Shown: piece after piece, positions 55,503-62,833 of the stretch
Position numbering within the stretch: position 1 is the first letter of the stretch
Layout: each line of letters opens with the position of its first letter
Assembly: GCF_003591035.1 (NCBI RefSeq)
Contig: NZ_QYUO01000003.1
Coordinates: 806,001-870,000 of the forward strand
Source: Noviherbaspirillum saxi
Lineage (GTDB): Bacteria; Pseudomonadota; Gammaproteobacteria; Burkholderiales; Burkholderiaceae_D
Length of the DNA stretch: 64,000 nt
Reading direction: 5' to 3'
Translations under genes and position numbers: made by a program
The notes under the pieces: generated by a model
Database searches by the model: none
Seen by the model: only the letters and a program-made list of their open reading frames with translations
Told to the model about the DNA's origin: nothing

Positions 55503-56398
55503 GTGCGGCAATGATAGATGGCAAAGCCCACGCTGCGGCGCTGCGCGCTCAGGTCGCAGCGGCTGGCGCAAGATTCCGCGAAGAGCTTGGCAGGCCGGCA
55601 GGTCTGGCCGTTGTTCTGGTTGGTGATGATGCGGCCAGTGGGGTTTATGTGGCGTCCAAGGCGCGTGCCACGCTTGAGGCGGGTATGGAAAGCTTCACGC
55701 ACCGCTTACCTGCCAGCGCCACACAGGCGGAGGTCCTCGAGCTGTTGGCCAGTCTGAACCAGAATGAAGCAGTGGATGGGATTCTGGTGCAATTGCCTTT
55801 GCCGGCGCAGATAGATGAGACGGCGGTAATCGATGCGATTCACCCGGACAAGGATGTGGACGGCTTCCACGTCCTAAATGCTGGTCGTCTCGCAATAGGG
55901 CAGAACGGTCTGGTGCCTTGCACGCCGCTTGGCTGCCTGATGCTGCTGCGGGCCTGCCGAGGATCGCTCGCCGGCCTGCGGGCGGTCGTGGTGGGGCGCT
56001 CGAACATCGTCGGCAAGCCGATGGCGCGGCTATTGTTGGCGCAGGACTGCACGGTTACAGTGGCACATTCACGCACTCGCGATTTGCAGTCCGTGGTGCA
56101 TGACGCGGACATACTGGTAGTCGCGATCGGCCGGCCCCTGTCCATACCTGGGGCCTGGATCAAGCCCGGCGCCACGGTGATCGATGTGGGTATCAATCGC
56201 ATCGACGATCCCACCGGGTCAGGCAAGAGCCGGTTAGTCGGTGACGTCGACTTCGATTCTGCGGCATTAGTGGCTGGTGCTATCACCCCGGTCCCTGGCG
56301 GGGTTGGACCCATGACTATTGCTGTGCTGCTTCGCAACACCGTTGTGGCTGCGCGCCGCAGAGCGGGGCTGTCGCCCGACGCCATGCTGAGCGTATAG
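55499..56398 (+). CDS. folD: Methylenetetrahydrofolate dehydrogenase/cyclohydrolase
   Basis: A 299-residue bifunctional FolD. Motifs: [12 protein letters not shown] (catalytic Lys), [31 protein letters not shown] (NADP site) and [15 protein letters not shown]. It converts 5,10-methylene-THF to 10-formyl-THF. With PurU it can oxidise the C1 unit to formate. The step from methyl-THF to methylene-THF (MetF) is not encoded in the window. This is presumably a pathway-specific paralogue of a housekeeping folD. Confidence 0.94.
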   Translation: MSAAMIDGKAHAAALRAQVAAAGARFREELGRPAGLAVVLVGDDAASGVYVASKARATLEAGMESFTHRLPASATQAEVLELLASLNQNEAVDGILVQLPLPAQIDETAVIDAIHPDKDVDGFHVLNAGRLAIGQNGLVPCTPLGCLMLLRACRGSLAGLRAVVVGRSNIVGKPMARLLLAQDCTVTVAHSRTRDLQSVVHDADILVVAIGRPLSIPGAWIKPGATVIDVGINRIDDPTGSGKSRLVGDVDFDSAALVAGAITPVPGGVGPMTIAVLLRNTVVAARRRAGLSPDAMLSV

Positions 56399-56592
56399 GC
56401 ACGCGGTGCCAACGGGCGCCCTGGACACTGGCCTTGCCGCCTGAGGACGTCACAGTTTAGGTGGTCGACCAGGGCGCTCGGGCTTGAACTGGCACATGGA
56501 AAGCAGCGCTGGCATCGGGCGCATTGGCATAGCCTTGTTCGCATCGCACTTTCCTTCCGAGCGGCGCAACGGCGCTTCAGCCAACGCTTCGT

Positions 56593-57708
56593 TTACGCCG
56601 GTTCCTTTTGCCGGTGTGCGCGATTGTTCAATTCGTTAAGCGCGTCACGATGCTCGACCACGTAGGTATGCGCCGGGGGGAGTGGCCAGGAGGGCAAGGC
56701 CACCACTTGCGCGAACGCCGCGAGAGGGGCTTTCACCTTGTCGCCGTGGTGCAGAATAAGCTGGCCTAGAAGGCGCTGCAGGTGCGCAATGTCGTCGTCG
56801 CTAAAGCCGCGCACGAACTCAGTCGCTATGGCAGCCAGTTTCGGTTCCACTGCCAGCAGGACATCGCGGCCCATCGGAGTTGCATAGTAGCGCTTGCGGC
56901 TGGCAGAGGTACCTGATTTGGCGTTGATCAGGCCCTTCTCGCGCAACAGGCCCACAACCAGCGTCGCATTGGTTATTTCGTAGCCCAACAGCTTGCGAAT
57001 GCTTGGTTCGCCGATGCCCGGATGGCAAAACACAACGTGAAGCGCGCAGAACTGGCGCAACGTCAATCCGAAAAGGCCCGCTTCGTTGGACAGATGCGCC
57101 TCGACGGCCTGTAAGCAGCGCCGCATGAGCCAAGAGGCAGTGTGTGGCGCTGGCTGCTCGTCGGCCAGGCGTTCCAGCAATGTCATCAGCTTCTCGCGTT
57201 GGTCGGGGCGCATTGCTTCAAACAGGATGTCTTCAGCCTCCAGCTGTTTGGTTTTCGCAATCGCGAGCGCAGCTTGGCCGCTTTCCGTGATCATCACGCG
57301 TTTGCGACGTTTATCCTCCGGATCGGTGTGTCGGTCAACCAGGTGTTGCTTAAGCAGGTTGGTCAACACAAGTCCGGCCGTGGATTTGTCGGTGCCTGCC
57401 AGGTTGGAGAGCTCAGTCTGCATCATGTGGCCATGCTCATCAAGCAATCGCAATATCTGCAGCTGTGCCGGTGTAATTGGCGTCGTACTTTGCTGCTTTG
57501 CAAACAGCGCTGTAGCAATCTGGTAGGCACGCTGAATTTGGAAGGGTACGCGCGAATACAGATATGCCAACGCCTCCAGGTTGAGCGTGATGTTGTGGCC
57601 GACTGCGTTGGTTATTGTGGAATCCAATCGTGTCACGTCCTTTTTCAAGCGTGATGGAGACAGCAAGGGGAGACCCCTCCAAAGAGTTAAAAGAGGAATT
57701 ATATACAT
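56593..57708 (-). CDS. Fused double MarR-family regulator
   Basis: A 371-residue protein with two MarR winged-helix domains in one chain. The first (about 50-165) has TPAQLQILRLLDEHGHMMQT, TDKSTAGLVLTNLLKQHLVD and wing DPEDKRRKRVMIT. The second (about 190-310) has LTLRQFCALHVVFCHPGIGE, ATLVVGLLREKGLIN and wing SASRKRYYATPMG. Normal MarR proteins are about 150 residues and dimerise, so this could act as a built-in pseudo-dimer. The first ~25 residues may be an over-long start. It is divergent from the Rieske gene and convergent with folD, so it is the natural candidate regulator of the methoxy-aromatic island. Confidence 0.88.
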   Translation of the reverse strand: MYIIPLLTLWRGLPLLSPSRLKKDVTRLDSTITNAVGHNITLNLEALAYLYSRVPFQIQRAYQIATALFAKQQSTTPITPAQLQILRLLDEHGHMMQTELSNLAGTDKSTAGLVLTNLLKQHLVDRHTDPEDKRRKRVMITESGQAALAIAKTKQLEAEDILFEAMRPDQREKLMTLLERLADEQPAPHTASWLMRRCLQAVEAHLSNEAGLFGLTLRQFCALHVVFCHPGIGEPSIRKLLGYEITNATLVVGLLREKGLINAKSGTSASRKRYYATPMGRDVLLAVEPKLAAIATEFVRGFSDDDIAHLQRLLGQLILHHGDKVKAPLAAFAQVVALPSWPLPPAHTYVVEHRDALNELNNRAHRQKEPA

Positions 57709-57878
57709 ATTTAAAAATGCGCAAAAAGAAAGGATATCTTATTAAACTGTTCGCACAGCAAAATCGGCAAATAGTTGTCATAGGCATATCAAATGATTAT
57801 CGTATTTACATGTGTATGGCAGAGGAGTCATGCTTCGTTGCCTTTGTGTTAAATTATATTCTGCGGATATCAAACTAA
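57709..57878. other. AT-rich divergent promoter region (MarR side)
   Basis: The region has runs such as ATTATATACATATTTAAAAA and AAATTATATTC. GGATATCTTATTAAAC here resembles GGATATCTTACCAATC near 2955 upstream of the paralogous locus, a possible regulator site. No gene. Confidence 0.4.
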
Positions 57879-57907
57879 TTGACTGAATGAATTTTGCGCC
57901 CTAACAT
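57879..57907 (+). promoter_or_regulatory. Promoter of the Rieske oxygenase gene, shared type
   Basis: TTGACT (57879-57884), 17 bases, TAACAT (57902-57907). CTAATTGACTGA and ATGAGGACAT occur at the same distances as ahead of the hydrolase/dioxygenase operon at 44.2 kb. Confidence 0.7.
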
Positions 57908-57914
57908 GAGGACA

Positions 57915-57929
57915 TCTTACTTAGTAAGA
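57915..57929. promoter_or_regulatory. Palindrome just downstream of the -10 box, operator candidate
   Basis: TCTTACTTAGTAAGA is a 15-base palindrome around one central base. It lies where a bound repressor would block the promoter at 57879. A half-site TCTTACT also lies at 44163 just ahead of the sister promoter. Confidence 0.6.
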
Positions 57930-58048
57930 ATGGAGACTGTTCTCATGCAGCCAATCATTTGCCGCGCTGGCAAATCTTGCACCAGCCCGGTTAACCATCG
58001 CTGACCACAGTCGGGTGTTCTCGAGTTGCGCAAAAAAGGGAGACTTTT

Positions 58049-59101
58049 ATGTATGTCAAGAACTGCTGGTACGTCGCTGCGTGGAACTACGAAGTGACCG
58101 GGAAGGCGCTGTTCAAGTGTTCAATCATCAATCAGCCCATCGTCATTTATGTCAAGGACGATGGGCAATACGTGGCCATGGAAGACCGCTGTTGCCATCG
58201 TGCGCTTCCGCTGTCGATGGGGCGCCTGGAAGGAAACGACTTGCGATGCATGTATCACGGACTGAAGTTCGCGCCAACGGGCCAGTGCGTGGAGATGCCG
58301 GGCCAAGACCGCATACCACCCGGCGCATGCGTGCGCACTTTCCCTGTGGTGGAAGCCCATAGCTGGGTTTGGGTATGGATGGGCGATCCGGATAAAGCCG
58401 ATCGTGAGCTGATCCCCGAGTGCATCGCGCTTGAGACGCCCGGCCTGCAACACCGGTCCGGCCATATTGAGTACGACGCCGACTATCAGCTTATCAACGA
58501 CAATTTGCTGGACTTCTCTCATCTGGGCTATGTGCATTCGGCGTCGTTCGGTACGAGCGAGGATTGGGCTTATACGCGGCCCAAGATTGTTCGTTTGGAG
58601 CGTGGCGTACGTGTGCAGCGATGGGTCACCAATCAGGCTTCCCGCATCGCAGGTCCGGAGAACAAAGTAGACATTTGGGGAACCTACGACTATATGCTGC
58701 CCGGCGTGATGATCATGAACATGCGCGTTACTCCCGCGGGTAGTGCACAGCTGAACAATATGGAGCCGCCTGACCTGACTAAAACGGCGACGTTGTTCAG
58801 CCAGTTTTCCTGCCAAGCAGTCACACCAATCAGCGATACCCGCAGCCGCTATTCCTTTTCCGTGCTGACATCGGATGAAGACGCGGAGCGTGGATTGCTG
58901 GACGCATTCTGGGCGAATACGCGGCAGGCTTTCGATGAGGACCGTGCGGTGATCGAGGCGCAAGCCAAGTCGATGGCAATGGACCCAGCTCGCAAGCTGA
59001 TCCCGTCGGTCTATGATTCGGCACTGGGACAGTTCCGCTGGATGATCGAGAAGCAGGCGCGTGAAGAGTCGTCAGCATCAGCGGATGGCGTGCCTGGATG
59101 A
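58049..59101 (+). CDS. Rieske aromatic oxygenase (VanA/dicamba-demethylase-like), no reductase adjacent
   Basis: A 350-residue Rieske oxygenase with [2Fe-2S] ligands Cys48-x-His50 (EDRCCHRALPLSMG) and Cys67-x2-His70 (CMYHGLKF). The mononuclear iron motif is NDNLLDFSHLGYVH (Asp155, His158, His163). It belongs to the VanA-like group that demethylates methoxybenzoates, but it is clearly different from vanA at 39091. A GGGAG site precedes the ATG. It lies between the double MarR and a chemoreceptor. Likely target is a second methoxy-aromatic acid such as syringate or veratrate (inference). It must borrow a reductase, possibly VanB. Confidence 0.9.
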   Translation: MYVKNCWYVAAWNYEVTGKALFKCSIINQPIVIYVKDDGQYVAMEDRCCHRALPLSMGRLEGNDLRCMYHGLKFAPTGQCVEMPGQDRIPPGACVRTFPVVEAHSWVWVWMGDPDKADRELIPECIALETPGLQHRSGHIEYDADYQLINDNLLDFSHLGYVHSASFGTSEDWAYTRPKIVRLERGVRVQRWVTNQASRIAGPENKVDIWGTYDYMLPGVMIMNMRVTPAGSAQLNNMEPPDLTKTATLFSQFSCQAVTPISDTRSRYSFSVLTSDEDAERGLLDAFWANTRQAFDEDRAVIEAQAKSMAMDPARKLIPSVYDSALGQFRWMIEKQAREESSASADGVPG

Positions 59102-59390
59102 AGGTCAGTGCCGGGAAGTCGGCCCGACATGTCAATGTAGACCAGGATAGGCGCCCAAATTGCCGAGCGACACGCCCCTGAGCCGGCACGCGGAATGGCG
59201 CGAGCATGGCCAGAGCCGAGTGATGCCGTTGATTTGCCATGCAGGGCCCAGCTCACAAAACGAAATCCGTGTTTGCGCGCCGGCCACATTGCGACAGCCC
59301 TGCGGACTGCGAGCGCCTGCCAAAACGTTCGATGTTGGTGTCGTGCGCCAGGCGGAGACGGATGAATTTTTCAACATAGGACAAGTTGCC

Positions 59391-61016
59391 ATGGCATTTA
59401 GCAATATGAAAGTGGGCACGCGGCTGACTGCGGGCTTTGCATGCGTATTACTGTTGCTGATTGTTGTCACGATGCTCGGCTTGCAGCAAATGACGCAGCT
59501 ACAGGCAAGGCTGGAGCAGATCACTACCGCTAATAACGTCAAGGTAAAACTGGCGACGGCGATGCGCGATAGTGTATTCGAACGCATGGTGGCCTTGCGC
59601 AATCTGGCATTGGGCTCATCCGCGCCGGAAATGCACGATGAGATGCAGAGCATCCGACGCGAGGCAGGCAAATACAAAGAAGCCGAGTTAAAACTGAAGC
59701 AAATCATTGCCGCCTCCTCGGCTGGTGCGACAGAAGAACGGATGCTATTGGAAGGGCTCAATCGCTTCGAAACCATTGCATTGTCCTTGAGCGATAAGGC
59801 TGCCGATCTGGCCATGGCGTCGCAGATTGACCAAGCATACACGGTAACCCGAGAACTCGCGCCTGCGCAACGCAAGTGGATGTCGCAACTGGAGGCGCTC
59901 ATCGCATTCGAGGGGCGACAGAGCGAGCAGTCCACCATTGACGCACGTTCGGCGTTTACGCGCGCGCGTTTCCTTATGTTAGCGATCGGACTCCTGGCAG
60001 TCGTGATTGGCATGCTGATCGCGATTTTGATTACCCGAAAGATGTTGCGTCAGCTTGGCGGGGAGCCTGAATACGCTGCACGAATCGTTGGTCAACTGGC
60101 ATCCGGCGATTTGACGGCACAGATCGATATCAGGCCGTCTGACAGCGGCAGCCTATTGCTCGCAATGCGATCAATGCGGGAAAACCTGGCTTCGACGATC
60201 GGTAGAGCGCGTGCCGATAGCAGCAGGTTCGTCGCAGTGTCCAGCGAAATATGCGCGGGTAATGCAAATATCGCTTCCCGTACCGAGCAGCAGGCATGCG
60301 AGCTGGAGAGTACTGTGGAGCGCATGGAGCGGTTGACAGCGACGGTTCAACACAATCTTGAATCTGTACATCATGCCAACCAGCTGGCGGCATCTGCATC
60401 AGCCGTTGCGCTGATGGGCAGTGCCGAAGTTTTGCGCGTAGTTGAGACGATGAACTCGATCGAGACGTCCGCCCGCCGTATTGTCGACATCATCGGTGTT
60501 ATAGACGGCATAGTCTTTCAGACCAATATACTCGCGTTGAATGCCTCAGTGGAGGCAGCCCGCGCTGGCGAGCAGGGACGGGGCTTCGCCGTTGTCGCGA
60601 GCGAAGTCCGCAGTCTCGCGCAACGGGCGGCGACGTCGGCGAAGGAGATCAAAGCGCTGATTGATGATGCGGTGGAAAAAGTCGATGCGGGCGGCATCCT
60701 TGCGGACAACGCGGGCGCCACGATGAACAAGCTGGCTGAAAGCATACAACGTGTGACCAAGATTATGCAGGAGATCACTGAGGCGAGCAGCGTGCAAGGG
60801 GCCGAGATCGCGCAGGTGAATCAAACGATCGCGCAAATGGAGCGCATGACACAACAGAATGCCGCACTGGTGGAGCGCGCTGCGGCAGTGACCGAGAGTA
60901 TGCAGCAACGGGCGCATGGTTTAGCTCAGATCTTGCAAGTCTTTAAGGTTGCTGATGCGGCGACCGAATCTGACGGGGACCACCATCCCTCTGTATTGAG
61001 CTTGCCGCGCGCCTAG
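59391..61016 (+). CDS. Methyl-accepting chemotaxis protein
   Basis: A 541-residue receptor from the ATG opening MAFSNMKVGTRLTAGFACVL; an upstream in-frame ATG at 59160 would add an unlikely tail. Transmembrane helices lie at about 12-32 and 193-216, with a four-helix-bundle sensor between them. HAMP follows, then the signalling hairpin with [20 protein letters not shown]. No C-terminal WxxF tether is present, unlike the receptor at 12305. The position between the Rieske oxygenase and aldehyde dehydrogenases suggests chemotaxis toward a lignin aromatic. Confidence 0.92.
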   Translation: MAFSNMKVGTRLTAGFACVLLLLIVVTMLGLQQMTQLQARLEQITTANNVKVKLATAMRDSVFERMVALRNLALGSSAPEMHDEMQSIRREAGKYKEAELKLKQIIAASSAGATEERMLLEGLNRFETIALSLSDKAADLAMASQIDQAYTVTRELAPAQRKWMSQLEALIAFEGRQSEQSTIDARSAFTRARFLMLAIGLLAVVIGMLIAILITRKMLRQLGGEPEYAARIVGQLASGDLTAQIDIRPSDSGSLLLAMRSMRENLASTIGRARADSSRFVAVSSEICAGNANIASRTEQQACELESTVERMERLTATVQHNLESVHHANQLAASASAVALMGSAEVLRVVETMNSIETSARRIVDIIGVIDGIVFQTNILALNASVEAARAGEQGRGFAVVASEVRSLAQRAATSAKEIKALIDDAVEKVDAGGILADNAGATMNKLAESIQRVTKIMQEITEASSVQGAEIAQVNQTIAQMERMTQQNAALVERAAAVTESMQQRAHGLAQILQVFKVADAATESDGDHHPSVLSLPRA

Positions 61017-61232
61017 CTGTTGCAATGTGTGGTTGCGTGGCGGATGTGGCTCGTTGCCGAAAACAACTGGCAAGCAGCCACATGTGCGTCCCTGACGCCA
61101 TGTGGCAGCATCAGCTCCCACGAGCTTGCAATGGATCGCCAGCGGGCTTCCACTCCGGTGCTCGCGGGTAGCCGAACAGGAAAACGGCGGCATGTCTTGA
61201 CACGGCCGCATGGCTTGAATAAAGTAAATCTG

Positions 61233-61252
61233 CTTTATATAAACTATATTTC
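61233..61252. promoter_or_regulatory. Third copy of the TTTATATAAACTA motif
   Basis: CTTTATATAAACTATATTTC, 14 bases before the aldehyde dehydrogenase start codon and matching the core of the motif at 26527. Its location next to the ribosome site would suit a repressor site. Confidence 0.5.
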
Positions 61253-61265
61253 TTTAAGGATAAAT

Positions 61266-62774
61266 ATGAATCCTGCTATCATCGAACAACACTTCTTGCG
61301 GTTGACCTCTGGGTTCCTGGCGCACCCACTGAGATTGTTCATCGGCGGCGAATGGATGGAGGCGGCCAATGGGCAAACTATCGCTGCTGAAGACCCGGCG
61401 ACTGGCGCCGTGATTGCGCATGTCGCCGCGGGCAGTACGCCGGATGTCGACCGCGCAGTGCAGGCGGCGCGTCGCGCGTTCGACGGGGGGGCATGGCCGG
61501 CGCTGTCGCCTGCGGACAGGTCGCGCCTGATGCTGCGGCTGGCAGACTTGATCGAGTCGAACGCTGAGGAGTTGGCCGTGCTGGAATGCCTCGACAACGG
61601 CAAGTCGGCCATGTTGGCCCGCGTGATCGACGTGGCGGCAGCGGTTGAATGCCTGCGCTACCATGCCGGCTGGGCGACGAAGCTGCGGGGCGAAACCATT
61701 GCGCTGTCGCTCCCCGGCGACTGGCATGCCTATACCAGCCGCGAGCCGGTTGGCGTTGTTGGCCAGATCGTGCCGTGGAACTTCCCATTGCTGATGGCGG
61801 TTGGAAAGATCGCTCCCGCGTTGGCCGCCGGCTGCACCTTGGTGCTCAAGCCGGCCGAACAAACCCCTCTTTCGGCCGTCAGGCTTGGGCAGCTGGTCGA
61901 GCAAGCGGGCTTTCCCCCCGGCGTGTTCAATCTCGTTACCGGCTTCGGCGACAGTGCCGGCAAGGCATTGGTCGAGCACCGGGGCGTCGACAAGATTTCG
62001 TTTACTGGCTCGACTTCTGTGGGCAAAGCCATCGTCGCTACGGCGGCACAGGACATGAAGCGCGTCACCCTTGAACTGGGCGGCAAGTCGCCGGTGATTG
62101 TGTTCGCGGATGCTGATGTCGAGCGCGCTGTGGAAGGCGTGGCGAATGGGATTTTTTACAATTCAGGACAGGTGTGCGCGGCCGGCTCGCGTCTCTATGT
62201 CGACAGGAAAATCTATGACCGTGTCGTCGAGGGAGTCGCGGCCCGCGCGGCACAGATGAACATCGGCTCGGGACTTGACTTGACCTCGCACATCGGCCCG
62301 CTGATTTCGCGCGAGCAGCGTGACCGGGTTGCCGCATATGTGGCCTCGGGTTGCGCCGATGGTGCTGAGCTGGTTACCGGAGGCCGCTTGCTGGACGGTG
62401 AGGGCTACTTCATGCAGCCCACGGTGCTTTCCAAGACCAACCGCGACATGCGTGTGGTGCAGGAGGAGATCTTTGGTCCGGTGCTGTGCGCGATGCCATT
62501 CCAGAGTGACGAGCTGGCGCGGATCCTGGGCGATGCGAACGACTCGCGCTACGGGCTGGCTGCTAGCGTCTGGACGCAGGACGTCGGCCTCGCGCACCGG
62601 ACCGCGCGGATGCTGCGCGCTGGCCATGTCTCAGTTAACGCGACCTTAGCGATGGACATGGCGTTGCCCTTCGGCGGCTTCAAGCAGTCTGGGTGGGGGC
62701 GTGAGGGGGGAGCGGCCGGGGTCGAGGCCTATACCGAATTGAAGTCGGTTGCCGTTGCCCTTGGCGGGCGATAG
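61266..62774 (+). CDS. NAD-dependent aldehyde dehydrogenase (benzaldehyde/phenylacetaldehyde dehydrogenase-like)
   Basis: A 502-residue enzyme from the ATG behind AAGGA. Motifs are GQIVPWNFPLLMAVGKIAPA, LVLKPAEQTPLSAVRL, FTGSTSVGKAI, the general base in LELGGKSPVIV and the catalytic Cys in NSGQVCAAGSRLY. In this island it would oxidise the aldehydes released by stilbene cleavage (vanillin, 4-hydroxybenzaldehyde or syringaldehyde) to acids for O-demethylation. It is a different subfamily from the dehydrogenases at 27635 and 62834. Confidence 0.88.
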   Translation: MNPAIIEQHFLRLTSGFLAHPLRLFIGGEWMEAANGQTIAAEDPATGAVIAHVAAGSTPDVDRAVQAARRAFDGGAWPALSPADRSRLMLRLADLIESNAEELAVLECLDNGKSAMLARVIDVAAAVECLRYHAGWATKLRGETIALSLPGDWHAYTSREPVGVVGQIVPWNFPLLMAVGKIAPALAAGCTLVLKPAEQTPLSAVRLGQLVEQAGFPPGVFNLVTGFGDSAGKALVEHRGVDKISFTGSTSVGKAIVATAAQDMKRVTLELGGKSPVIVFADADVERAVEGVANGIFYNSGQVCAAGSRLYVDRKIYDRVVEGVAARAAQMNIGSGLDLTSHIGPLISREQRDRVAAYVASGCADGAELVTGGRLLDGEGYFMQPTVLSKTNRDMRVVQEEIFGPVLCAMPFQSDELARILGDANDSRYGLAASVWTQDVGLAHRTARMLRAGHVSVNATLAMDMALPFGGFKQSGWGREGGAAGVEAYTELKSVAVALGGR

Positions 62775-62833
62775 ACAAAATTGCTGTTTCAGTAGGTGCT
62801 GCGGCACCAAAAATGTATAAATCGAGGAATCAA

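Noticed and set aside
56416..56477. GCGCCCTGG / CCAGGGCGC inverted repeat between folD and the MarR gene
   Set aside because: The loop is 44 bases and no T-run follows, so a terminator call would be weak.
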